DNA of 64,000 nucleotides from NCBI GenBank assembly GCA_963799105.1, contig CAWCVR010000002.1, forward strand, positions 682,001-746,000, written 5' to 3'. The DNA is from CAWCVR01 sp963799105 (lineage in GTDB: Bacteria > Acidobacteriota > Terriglobia > Bryobacterales > Bryobacteraceae). Positions 7,541 through 15,338 of the stretch are shown one piece after another. Made by a program: the position numbers and the translations under genes. The notes below the pieces were generated by a model, which was not told the origin of the DNA, made no database searches, and worked only from the letters and a program-made list of their open reading frames with translations. The first letter of the stretch is position 1. Each line of letters opens with the position of its first letter.

Positions 7541-8872
7541 CTACCGCGCGCGCCGCGTCATGGCGGTCTGCGGTGTGGTCCATGAACTGGCTGGAGGAGG
7601 AGCCGGCGGCGGCGGCTCTTCAGGAGCGGTCGGCTTGCGCACGCGTCTGTCGAGGCGGTTGGCGACGAACGCTTCCCTCGCCTTGGCATAACGCGGCGTT
7701 CCCGGTTTGCCTTCCACGGTGGCCCATTCCTCGGGCGTAATCTCCTGCACGGTCAACAGGTATTTCTGGTAGTAACTGCGCAGCCGTTCCTGCACCGGCT
7801 TGAGGCCTGAGTGGTAGAGCAGGAAGAGCACTTCATCGGGGCGCGCCACGGAGACAATCCGGTACACCTGCGACGCCTTGCGGACGCGCGCGGCACGCAG
7901 CGCCGATTCCAGTTTCTTGGCGCGCGCTTCGAGCTTCTGCCAAAGGTCCACATCCGGCTTGGGCATGGCGGTGCTCGCGATCAGCGCCAATCGTTCCTTG
8001 GGGGTGAGTTTCTCGGCGAACGCGTAGAGGAAAGTCCCCACGCGGGCGGCGCGGAAAGGGCTGTCGTCGGGCAAAAGCCGGGCGATTCTCTCGAACTTGG
8101 CGATGCCGGCGGAATTCAGTTTGGGGCCTGCCAGGAAGGGCGAGAACAGCGCCAGTAACCCGGCTTCCTCGATCTCTTTGAGGATCTCCGACGGGTTGTC
8201 CTCCATGGCGATGCGTTTCAACTCCTCCCCCAGCGCCCTGGCGGGAATGTTCTTCTCCACTTCCGCCTCGCGAGCGTTGACCACCTGCATGGCGGTTCGC
8301 TCTTCAACGGCGAAGCCGAGGCGCACGCGGAAGCGAATGAGGCGCAGCAACCGCGACGGGTCGTCGTAGAAACCGTAGGGGCTGATGGCGCGGAGCTCGC
8401 GGTGTCCGATATCGGCGAGGCCGTTCATGGGGTCGAGCAGGAGCCCGCGGGAGGCGCGGTTGAGGGACAGGGCTATGGCGTTGCAGGTGAAGTCGCGGCC
8501 GCGCAGGTCCTCCTGGATGGTGGCCGGCGCCGCCGCCAGCTTGCCGGGCTTGGAGGCGCGATCGCGCCGGGAGGCGGCCAACTCGACGGTGACCCCGCCC
8601 GGGAACAGCAACTCGGCGGTGCGGGTGTTGTCGTCGAGAGACAGCGCTTTGACGCCCCCCTGCCCGGCCAGGATCTTGGCCAGTTTCAGCGCCTGGCCCT
8701 CCACGACGAAGTCCAGGTCGCGAATCCGGAACCCGGCCAGCATGTCGCGCATGGCGCCGCCGGTCAGAAACAGGTTGACGTTCGCCTGCGCCGCGGTCTT
8801 GCGGACTTCTTCCACCACCCGGTTCTGGTCCGGGCTGAGGTGGCTCTCCAGCATGTACACGTAGTCGCTCAT
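7541..8872 (-). CDS. CCA-adding enzyme / poly(A) polymerase family nucleotidyltransferase
   Basis: 443 residues of a class II nucleotidyltransferase. Visible motifs: FLTGGAMRDMLAG and RDLDFVV (nucleotide-binding glycines and DxD metal site), RGRDFTCNAIAL, and DPSRLLRLIRFRVRLGF (second conserved block). The product adds CCA to tRNA 3' ends or poly(A) to RNA; these subtypes cannot be told apart by eye. Start taken at ATG 8872 (MSDYVYMLESH); upstream in-frame codons read into the xer gene and are not used. A C-terminal proline-rich tail (EEPPPPAPPPASS) is unusual for the family. Only 59 bp separate it from the upstream recombinase gene, so the two may form an operon. Confidence 0.85.
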   Translation of the reverse strand: MSDYVYMLESHLSPDQNRVVEEVRKTAAQANVNLFLTGGAMRDMLAGFRIRDLDFVVEGQALKLAKILAGQGGVKALSLDDNTRTAELLFPGGVTVELAASRRDRASKPGKLAAAPATIQEDLRGRDFTCNAIALSLNRASRGLLLDPMNGLADIGHRELRAISPYGFYDDPSRLLRLIRFRVRLGFAVEERTAMQVVNAREAEVEKNIPARALGEELKRIAMEDNPSEILKEIEEAGLLALFSPFLAGPKLNSAGIAKFERIARLLPDDSPFRAARVGTFLYAFAEKLTPKERLALIASTAMPKPDVDLWQKLEARAKKLESALRAARVRKASQVYRIVSVARPDEVLFLLYHSGLKPVQERLRSYYQKYLLTVQEITPEEWATVEGKPGTPRYAKAREAFVANRLDRRVRKPTAPEEPPPPAPPPASSWTTPQTAMTRRAR

Positions 8873-8931
8873 CGTAAGAGATCTCGAATAGAATCCAAAA
8901 TCTTCCGCGGCCCTCCAAAACAGCGGCCTGC

Positions 8932-9837
8932 TCAGGCCCTGGGGTGGTGCCGCTCCACGGTTTCGCGCAGCCTCGACCGCATGACATGGGTATAGATCTG
9001 AGTGGTCGAGATATCCGCATGGCCCAGCATGACCTGCACACTGCGCAGGTCCGCCCCGCCCTCCAACAGATGGGTAGCAAAGCTGTGACGCAGCACGTGA
9101 GGCGTCAAATCCCGAAAAATCCCGGCCTTCCGGCCGTAACCGGCCAGCGATTTCCAGTACGCCTGGCGGGTCAGGCAGCCGCCGCGGGCGGTTACAAAAA
9201 GGTACCGGCTGGTCCGCCCCTTCAGCAAAGCGCCACGGGCCTCGGCGAGGTACCGCTCGACGGCCTGAATCGCCTCCTTGCCGACCGGAACCAGGCGCTG
9301 CTTGTTGCCTTTGCCGGTGGTCTTCAGGAAACCGAGGGAAGCGTTCAGGTCCCCCAGTCCCAGGCGGCACAATTCGGACACTCGCAGACCGGAGGCGTAC
9401 AGCACTTCCAGCATGGCACGGTCCCGGATTCCGGTCGGCCGGGTCACGTCCGGGGCCTGTATCAGCTTTTCGATCTCCTCTAAATTGAGGAACTTAGGAA
9501 TGGTCTGCCATTGCCGGGGAGTACGCAAGTGCTCGGTGGGGTCGCTCTGGATGGCGCCTTCTCTCAGGAGAAACCCGTAGAAGTTGCGCAAGGTGGTGAT
9601 ATGGCGGGCGACCGACCGAGGGCTGAGGCCGGATTGGTATAAATAATCGAAATAATGACGAAGACCGTCGGCACCGGGCAGGCCGGCGCATCCCAAAAAA
9701 GCGATAAACTTCGACAAATCAGCGGAATACGCCTGCATGGAGTTAGCCGACAGACCTTTCTCCATGCGGCAGAAGTCGAGAAACAGGTTGGCCTGCCGGC
9801 CCACCGGGCTGATTTCCGTCGCAAACACTACAGACAT
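8932..9837 (-). CDS. xerD: Xer-type tyrosine recombinase
   Basis: 301-residue site-specific recombinase, probably resolving chromosome dimers at dif. An N-terminal SAM-like DNA-binding domain (LFLDFCRMEKGLSANSMQAY) is followed by the catalytic domain with the first Arg in ASGLRVSELC, the Lys in TGKGNKQRLVPVG, H-x-x-R in LTPHVLRHSFATHLLEGG, a later His in MLGHADISTT and the nucleophile Tyr in TQIYTHV. Start ATG 9837 is chosen because the further upstream extension overlaps the divergent gene and lacks family similarity. XerC and XerD cannot be firmly separated; no integrase-linked genes are nearby, so a housekeeping role is more likely. Confidence 0.88.
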   Translation of the reverse strand: MSVVFATEISPVGRQANLFLDFCRMEKGLSANSMQAYSADLSKFIAFLGCAGLPGADGLRHYFDYLYQSGLSPRSVARHITTLRNFYGFLLREGAIQSDPTEHLRTPRQWQTIPKFLNLEEIEKLIQAPDVTRPTGIRDRAMLEVLYASGLRVSELCRLGLGDLNASLGFLKTTGKGNKQRLVPVGKEAIQAVERYLAEARGALLKGRTSRYLFVTARGGCLTRQAYWKSLAGYGRKAGIFRDLTPHVLRHSFATHLLEGGADLRSVQVMLGHADISTTQIYTHVMRSRLRETVERHHPRA

Positions 9838-9898
9838 CGTGCCAATGATACAATAAGCGCCGAAATGTTTGAAACACGATTGTGAAGATGAGGCCGGT

Positions 9899-10387
9899 TT
9901 GACGACGTCCACCACCAAGCGCGCCATGGTCCGGAGGTTCGATCGGGAGACTCTCTCTGGTTACGTGAATCCCGTTTCTTATCTGCAACCTACAGGTGTC
10001 GAATGGCTCTCGATGGACGGCCAGACAAGCATCCTTCCGTACACCGAAATCAAGACTATTTCGTTCGTGCGAGATTTTGCGGCCGGAGTGGACGGAGAGC
10101 GCCGGATCTTCCAAACCCGGCCGAAAATGGCCGGACTGTGGGTCAATTTCCAGTTGCGGGACGGCGAGCGGATGGAGGGAATCCTTCCCAACAACCTGTT
10201 GAACCAGGAACCCCATGGGTTCACCCTGGTTCCCCCGGACCCGTTTGGGAATACCCAGAAGGTCTGGGTGCCGCGGTGTGCCCTGAAGTCGGCGGAGGTG
10301 CTGGGGGTAGTAGGCAGTCCGATCAAGGTCCGAAGGGCCAAACCGGTTCCCAGGGAGCAGATTGGTCTGTTCGAGCAGGAAGGGTGA
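9899..10387 (+). CDS. Conserved hypothetical protein
   Basis: About 162 residues, no signal peptide, beta-rich (VRRFDRETLSGYVNP, GVEWLSMDGQTSILPY). The start is uncertain: TTG 9899 has a GATGAGG-like RBS seven bases upstream, TTG 9869 and ATG 9926 are alternatives. The C-terminal stretch GNTQKVWVPRCALKSAEVLG suggests a small barrel-like domain, but I do not recognise the family with confidence. It is divergent from xer and 55 bp before the TPR gene. Confidence 0.65.
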   Translation: MTTSTTKRAMVRRFDRETLSGYVNPVSYLQPTGVEWLSMDGQTSILPYTEIKTISFVRDFAAGVDGERRIFQTRPKMAGLWVNFQLRDGERMEGILPNNLLNQEPHGFTLVPPDPFGNTQKVWVPRCALKSAEVLGVVGSPIKVRRAKPVPREQIGLFEQEG

Positions 10388-10399
10388 CGGACGAATCAG

Positions 10400-10405
10400 T
10401 ATAAT
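10400..10405 (+). promoter_or_regulatory. Possible -10 element of the TPR gene
   Basis: A perfect TATAAT lies 38 bp before the ATG at 10443. No good -35 hexamer is visible at the usual spacing. RBS GGAGG precedes the ATG. Confidence 0.35.
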
Positions 10406-10442
10406 GGAGTTTCACACGCACCAGACTCTAGTTGGAGGTTTT

Positions 10443-11690
10443 ATGAAGATTCGCAACGCGGCTTTGGCGGCTGTAGGGCTCTTGTTTTGCGCCCTCACTT
10501 CGTACGCGCAAATCACGGCGCTCGAAGGTTACGTCAAAGGCACCGACGGGAAGCCCTTGGACAAAGCGGTAATCACCATTGACCGCACGGATATCAAGGG
10601 CCACTGGAACACGAAGACTGACAAGAAAGGCCACTACATTTATACGGGACTCCAGATGGGGACGTACACTATCACGCTGATGGTGGATGGCAAGGAGGCG
10701 GACTCGGTGAAAGGTGTGAGAACCCACCCCGGCGACCCCATTGTGAACAGCTTCGATCTTTCAAAGGTTGCACAGACTCAGGCCGCCAACAAGGATCTGC
10801 AGCAGAAGGCTCTGGAAACCGGCCAGATCCCCAAGGAGCTAGAGAAGGGCCTGACGCCCGAGCAAGCCGCGGCGCTAAAGAAGCAGATCGATGAACAGGC
10901 TTCCAAAATGAAGGGCAGGGCCGCGCTGAACAAGGCCTTTAACGAGGGCACCACGGCGAAGGACGCCGCCGACGCTGCCATGGCCGCGAGGCAGGCGGCG
11001 ATGGCTGCCAGCAACGGCGACGAGGCTGCCAAACAGATGGCCCTTGCGCTCGAGCAGTACAACGCCGCGGTGACCAGCTTCACCGAGGCTTCCGCTCTCG
11101 ATCCCTCGCAGGTCGCAGTGTGGAACAGCCTGGCGGCCGCCTATCTCGGGCTGGCCAAGACCAAGACCGGAGACGAGTTCACCGCCGCAATCCAGAAGGG
11201 GGTCGAGACCTACCAGAAGTCCCTCGAACTGAAGCCCGACGATGCCGGCATCCACAACAACCTCGGGCTGGCGCTGGCGCAAGCCAAGAAGCTTCCGGAA
11301 GCACAGGCGGAACTGGAAAAGGCCGTGGCCCTGGAGCCTGCTTCGGCGTGCAAATACTATTTCAACCTGGGCGCGGTGGAAGCCAATGCGCACCAGGACG
11401 ACGGCGCCACGGTGGCGTTTCAGAAAGCCATCGCGGGCGACCCGAAATGCGCAGAGGCATATTTTCAGCTTGGGAACTCGCTGATGATGAAGGCGACCAC
11501 CGCCCCCGATGGCACCGTCACGCCCGCCCCCGGTACGGTGGATGCGTTCCAGAAGTACCTGGAGGTGGCGCCGAACGGTCCAAACGTGGAGGCAGCCAAG
11601 GCCATGATTGTAGCCCTGGGAAGCAAGGTCGAAACCAACTATGTCGATCCCAAGGCGAAGAAGGCGCCTCCCGCGAAGACCAAGAAATAG
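10443..11690 (+). CDS. Secreted carboxypeptidase-regulatory-like / TPR protein
   Basis: 415 residues: signal peptide (MKIRNAALAAVGLLFCALTSYA), an N-terminal carboxypeptidase regulatory-like beta domain (ALEGYVKGTDGKPLDKAVIT, KGHYIYTGLQMGTYTITL), a charged alanine/lysine-rich helical linker, then at least three TPR repeats from about residue 205 (SQVAVWNSLAAAYLGLAKTK, DDAGIHNNLGLALAQAKKLP, CKYYFNLGAVEANAHQDDG). It ends in a Lys/Pro-rich tail. The protein likely acts as a periplasmic scaffold; no enzyme motif is present. Start ATG 10443 is set by GGAGG and by the signal peptide. Confidence 0.85.
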   Translation: MKIRNAALAAVGLLFCALTSYAQITALEGYVKGTDGKPLDKAVITIDRTDIKGHWNTKTDKKGHYIYTGLQMGTYTITLMVDGKEADSVKGVRTHPGDPIVNSFDLSKVAQTQAANKDLQQKALETGQIPKELEKGLTPEQAAALKKQIDEQASKMKGRAALNKAFNEGTTAKDAADAAMAARQAAMAASNGDEAAKQMALALEQYNAAVTSFTEASALDPSQVAVWNSLAAAYLGLAKTKTGDEFTAAIQKGVETYQKSLELKPDDAGIHNNLGLALAQAKKLPEAQAELEKAVALEPASACKYYFNLGAVEANAHQDDGATVAFQKAIAGDPKCAEAYFQLGNSLMMKATTAPDGTVTPAPGTVDAFQKYLEVAPNGPNVEAAKAMIVALGSKVETNYVDPKAKKAPPAKTKK

Positions 11691-11700
11691 GGGGAATTCC

Positions 11701-11726
11701 GGGGCGGAGACGGCCGTCTCCGCCCC
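11701..11726. terminator. Perfect 26-bp palindrome after the TPR gene
   Basis: Two 13-base arms (GGGGCGGAGACGG and its complement CCGTCTCCGCCCC) abut with no spacer, ten bases after the TPR stop. A run of seven T occurs about 17 bases further on, so this is terminator-like but not a textbook intrinsic terminator. A protein-binding site or a bidirectional terminator are alternatives. Confidence 0.5.
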
Positions 11727-11732
11727 GACCTC

Positions 11733-12005
11733 ATGATCCGCGCTTTTTTTGTCAACTTTCTTCTTCCGCTCCTGTTCTTTCTCCTGGCGAGATCGTTTCT
11801 GCGATCCTTCCTCTCGGGTTCGAGCCGCGACCGCTCCAGCGGTCGTCCCGCGTCCGGTGCGCCCCCGTTGCAGTCCGGCGGCGATTTGAAGCGCGACCCG
11901 GTGTGCGGCACGTACGTCTCGACTGCCGTCAGCGTGAAGCGAACGGTCAAGGGACAGGTGGTGCACTTCTGCTCGAACGAGTGCCGGGACAAATACAGCT
12001 CTTAG
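11733..12005 (+). CDS. Small membrane-anchored YHS/TRASH-like protein
   Basis: 90 residues. An N-terminal hydrophobic anchor (FFVNFLLPLLFFLLARSFL) is followed by a Ser/Arg/Gly-rich linker and a metal-binding-type domain with DPVCGTYVS and FCSNECRDKY, i.e. the spaced cysteines of YHS/PP0621-like proteins. The family is thought to bind metal; the exact role is not known. RBS is weak. Confidence 0.7.
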   Translation: MIRAFFVNFLLPLLFFLLARSFLRSFLSGSSRDRSSGRPASGAPPLQSGGDLKRDPVCGTYVSTAVSVKRTVKGQVVHFCSNECRDKYSS

Positions 12006-12073
12006 GATTGGTTCGGGGACCGCCGCGGCAACCGCCCGCTGGCAGGTTCCGCCGCCTCGGGGGGCGCGGAGAA

Positions 12074-13180
12074 CTACTGGCTGCTGGCCGTTGTGGTGAT
12101 GATCTCGGGGAGATCGGACCTTCGGCCGGTCACCTCGTAGTGCTGCTGCGCCAGATTCCGGTACACCGCGCCGGCCACCGCCGACGCCGTGGCGCCGTTC
12201 ACGGAGTGAACCGGACTGGCGAGCATCACAACCACCACCAGCCGATGCGGCTCGGTATCGAGAAAGGAGCCGAACCATCCCATGTATTCGCGGGCGGTGT
12301 AGTCCTCGCAGGTTCCGGTCTTCCCGAAGAGCGGCTCGGTAGGGTCGTAGTTGGCCAGCCGGGCGGTGCCGTGATCGACCGCCCCGCGCATGCCGATCTT
12401 GATGTCTTCGATGCCGTTGGGAGCGAGTTCCAGCGGGCGCTTCACCTTGGGGCCAAAGTGCTGGATATCGTCGGGCGTGCGGGGGTATTGCAAGTAGTAC
12501 AGCGTGCCGCCGTTGGCGATGGCGGACACGATCGCCGCAAGCTGCAGGGGAGTCACCTGGAAACCCGAGCCGTATGCCGTAAGCAGGCCCATGCTGGTGC
12601 CTCTGGGGGGCTCGCCGGGCAGGGCGCCGGGCCGCTCGCCGGGGATGTCGAGGCCGGCGGCTTCACCCAGCCCCAGCATTTTGGCGTAGCGTGTCACCCG
12701 GTCGAAACCGAGCCGTTTGCCCAACTCGCCGAAATATTCATTGTTCGAATGGGCGATGGCCTCATCCAGGCTGAAGCTCTTATAGCGCGATAGGCGGATG
12801 GCATCGTCGCGCGCCACCACGTGCTCGCTGAGAGCCGCCAGGGCGGTCACCAGCTTGATGGTGGAACATGGCGTGAAGCCGTTCGAAAACGCCAGTTTCT
12901 GGTTGACGATGGAGAGCACTCGCCCGTTGGCCGGGTCAACCACCACCACGCTCCCATTCTGCTCGCCGAGGGCTTCTACGGCCGCCCGGCGCACGGTGAG
13001 ATCGTCGCCATCCACGTTATCGCCGAGGGTGGGATCCACCGGCGGCGGCCTCCTGACAGCCGCCTTCCGTCTGGCTCTGGGAGCCGGAGCGGTCTTCCTA
13101 ACCGGCGATTGGGCGCTGGCGGACTGAGGGCATTGGAGCAAACCCGCAAGCACCAGGACTGGGAGAACATTTCTACTCAT
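12074..13180 (-). CDS. Penicillin-binding transpeptidase-domain protein
   Basis: 368 residues with signal peptide (MSRNVLPVLVLAGLLQCPQSASA), a basic Ala/Pro-rich linker and a transpeptidase fold. The three penicillin-binding motifs are in order: S-x-x-K in PCSTIKLV, S-x-N in AHSNNEYFG, K-T-G-T in FGKTGTCEDY. It lacks the N-terminal dimerisation domain of FtsI/PBP2 class B enzymes, so it is a short, exported transpeptidase or a beta-lactam-sensor-like protein. It probably crosslinks or modifies peptidoglycan; a BlaR/class D lactamase-like role is less likely because the protein resembles the FtsI/MrdA catalytic domain. Confidence 0.85.
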   Translation of the reverse strand: MSRNVLPVLVLAGLLQCPQSASAQSPVRKTAPAPRARRKAAVRRPPPVDPTLGDNVDGDDLTVRRAAVEALGEQNGSVVVVDPANGRVLSIVNQKLAFSNGFTPCSTIKLVTALAALSEHVVARDDAIRLSRYKSFSLDEAIAHSNNEYFGELGKRLGFDRVTRYAKMLGLGEAAGLDIPGERPGALPGEPPRGTSMGLLTAYGSGFQVTPLQLAAIVSAIANGGTLYYLQYPRTPDDIQHFGPKVKRPLELAPNGIEDIKIGMRGAVDHGTARLANYDPTEPLFGKTGTCEDYTAREYMGWFGSFLDTEPHRLVVVVMLASPVHSVNGATASAVAGAVYRNLAQQHYEVTGRRSDLPEIITTTASSQ

Positions 13181-13231
13181 TCGCGTTCCGTCGGCTGATC
13201 CAGTAGTGCCCGCGGCGGCGCACCCTTCTCA

Positions 13232-13262
13232 ATTATAAGGCGGGGGCGATCCGGGCCGTCAA
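13232..13262 (-). promoter_or_regulatory. Predicted sigma-70-type promoter of the transpeptidase gene
   Basis: On the reverse strand TTGACG (13262-13257) is followed after 19 bp by TATAAT (13237-13232), about 50 bp before the ATG at 13180. Spacing is slightly long but both hexamers are good. Confidence 0.5.
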
Positions 13263-13283
13263 CTTATTGTTGCGCGGCGGCGC

Positions 13284-13706
13284 CTAAGCCGAATTCCTCG
13301 CGTAGGACGGGCGGAAGTGCTCCGACGGGGCGAAAACACCCGGGGACATCGATGATACGTACTTGTCAAGGGAAAACACACGAATCCCTGGACGCATCGG
13401 GAGAGAATCCTGAAGCCTGAAAGCGGGTGGGACGGGCGACGATCCGATTTGGCTCAAGCGATCCGTTACGAGATGGGCCAACGCGATAGCGTGACCAGAC
13501 ATCCATTTGCGGGAACGGCAGAAAGCCGCCCACGGAGATTGAATTGAAGGAAGCCGGCCGGCGAGGATACAGACCGTATGGCCCATAAGGCGGAGGACCT
13601 CCGTGTGGCAGTCGCTCAGTAAGCGAGGAACGGCCGGTGGATCGCTGACAAGGCGGAACGCGGAGGGACATCCGCGGGCGTAGGACCCCAGGTTCAGGGT
13701 TTTCAT
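13284..13706 (-). other. Region downstream of the IS110 remnant; weak 140-residue ORF
   Basis: An open frame (MKTLNLGSYARGCPSAFRLV...) begins at ATG 13706, overlapping the transposase remnant stop as ATGA. It matches no family I know and its composition is not protein-like. In IS1111-type elements of the IS110 family the bridge-RNA region follows the transposase, so this 400-bp stretch may be the remaining right end of the insertion sequence. That is inference. Confidence 0.3.
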
Positions 13707-13990
13707 GCTGCGGTCTTCACCTCCTGTTCCAGGTTTGCCGCAGGGCGGATTCGGAACGGTTTTCCGGATTTGTCCACCGCCGGCAGGTAGGCCACCTGCT
13801 TTCGTGCCACAGCCAGGGTCGCCCGGTTGCGGTGGCCGCGGTTTGCCTCCCGCTCCTGGAGCGCGGCCAGTTGCGGGTTCCACCGCGGCGCCGGTTTCGC
13901 CGCCTCGATCGGTACTGTCCGCAGGTGCGGGTTGTGCCGCTTGGAGAGGGCGTCTCGCTGCTGTTTGCCGGCCGATGAGATCAACGCGCT
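13703..13990 (-). pseudogene. IS110-family transposase, C-terminal remnant
   Basis: The reverse strand reads SALISSAGKQQRDALSKRHN followed by PHLRTVPIEAA...RGHRNRATLAVARKQVAYL. This is the end of a Transposase_20 domain (IS116/IS110/IS902), where family members read SSG-KR...SK-GNPHLR...EAA...HK-AI-AVARKL. The DEDD domain and most of the protein are missing; the M23 peptidase gene lies immediately upstream in the same orientation. It is a fragment and could not catalyse transposition. Confidence 0.65.
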
Positions 13991-14024
13991 CTTCGTCTGT
14001 CCCCGGTTCTCGCGGTCCGCCGCG

Positions 14025-15338
14025 CTACTGTCCCGCGTGCAGTTTCGCGAGCACGCGGTCCTTGATCCAGTGCTCGTCCCACCACTCGCGCGGGTTGGTC
14101 TGCACGCCGTCGATCTGCATGCTGAAGTGCAGGTGAACGCCGCCGGCCAAGCCGGTCGATCCCTCAACGCCCATCTGCTGCCCCTTCTTCACCATGTCGC
14201 CCACCTTCACGCTAATCGACTTCAAGTGGCCGTAGATGGATTGCAGCGCGTAGCCGTGATCCACCACGATGCAGTTTCCGTAGATCCCCAGGTTCGACGC
14301 CCATACCACGCGCCCGTCGTTGGCTGCGTTCACGGGCGCGTCCTTGACGTCGGAGAGATCGAAACCCAGGTGCACCTGCCGGTCCACTTTCTTGCCGTGA
14401 TAGGTGTAGTCCCGCACGTCGGCAAAATTGGCCTCTTCCTTGCCGTAGTGGAGGAAGGGACCGTTCCACAGCATCTTCTCTTCGGTCTTGAAACGCAAAC
14501 TGGAAAGCTGCTGGTTGTTCAGACGGCGGAGGTCGCCGTTAATCCTGAGGAACCGCGCGAGCAAGTCGGGGCCCGGTGCCAGGGTGCCGTCGGGATCCAC
14601 GGAGTTCACCAGCGTGGCCATGAGCGCATCGGTCAGCGGGAACTCGCGCGCCCGGAATTTCTTCGCCTTCACGCGGACCCAGAACTGCGCAGTGGCTTCG
14701 GTGCCCGTCAGGTTTCGCGCAAAGACCAGCGGCACGGTGCCCGGTTCCACATCCCAGGGATACGCGAACATGGCGAACCGCTGGTCCGCGCCGCCTCCCG
14801 GAAGCGGAAAGCTGCGAAACGCGTACGGCCCCACGCGCACGCCGGACTTCGTCGGGGAGCCGGCGGCGGTGAGAGTGACCAGTTCCATTCCGCCCTGGTT
14901 GATGTAGTGTCGCAGGCTGTCGGCGCTAACCCGCGGGGGTTCGAGCGCGACAACCACGTCGCGCGATGTTCTGTCGGCCAGACCGCTGAAATCGTTCGAG
15001 ACGGCCTCCACCACCACTCGCGCCTCGCCTTCTTTCAATTGCGGCGCCTTGCTCTTGCCGGCTTCGAACGAAACGAAACGCGATGGTTCGTGCCGATGCC
15101 ACAGGAAACGGGCCGGCGGCGCGTGCTCCGCGAACACCTGCGTGCGCACGCCGTCCTGCTCCACAAAGGCTGCGAGACTGCGCACGCCGTGAGGATTCGT
15201 CACGTGGACCGATACGGTCGTGGCGGCGCCGATCATCTGGAAGTCCGGGTTGAACCCCAGCTCCGTGTGCACCGAGAAGTAAGCCAGTGCGGCGGCGGCC
15301 AGAATCAGCAATACCAGAAGGGCCGCGGCGATTCTCAC
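14025..15338 (-). CDS. M23-family (LytM/lysostaphin-like) metallopeptidase
   Basis: 437-residue exported peptidase expected to cut peptidoglycan cross-bridges or activate amidases. N-terminal membrane anchor (IAAALLVLLILAAAALAYFS), a long beta-rich domain, then a C-terminal M23 domain with the zinc ligands H-x-G-x-D in VHLGFDLSD and H-x-H in GGVHLHFSM. Start is GTG 15338, overlapping the S9 peptidase stop by GTGA, so the pair is translationally coupled. This start also gives the anchor a normal position. Confidence 0.88.
   Translation of the reverse strand: MRIAAALLVLLILAAAALAYFSVHTELGFNPDFQMIGAATTVSVHVTNPHGVRSLAAFVEQDGVRTQVFAEHAPPARFLWHRHEPSRFVSFEAGKSKAPQLKEGEARVVVEAVSNDFSGLADRTSRDVVVALEPPRVSADSLRHYINQGGMELVTLTAAGSPTKSGVRVGPYAFRSFPLPGGGADQRFAMFAYPWDVEPGTVPLVFARNLTGTEATAQFWVRVKAKKFRAREFPLTDALMATLVNSVDPDGTLAPGPDLLARFLRINGDLRRLNNQQLSSLRFKTEEKMLWNGPFLHYGKEEANFADVRDYTYHGKKVDRQVHLGFDLSDVKDAPVNAANDGRVVWASNLGIYGNCIVVDHGYALQSIYGHLKSISVKVGDMVKKGQQMGVEGSTGLAGGVHLHFSMQIDGVQTNPREWWDEHWIKDRVLAKLHAGQ

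Noticed and set aside
13703..14167. A full 154-codon ORF in the IS110 remnant
   Set aside because: Its first ~60 codons overlap the M23 gene on the same strand and are unlike a transposase; only the C-terminal part is kept as a pseudogene.
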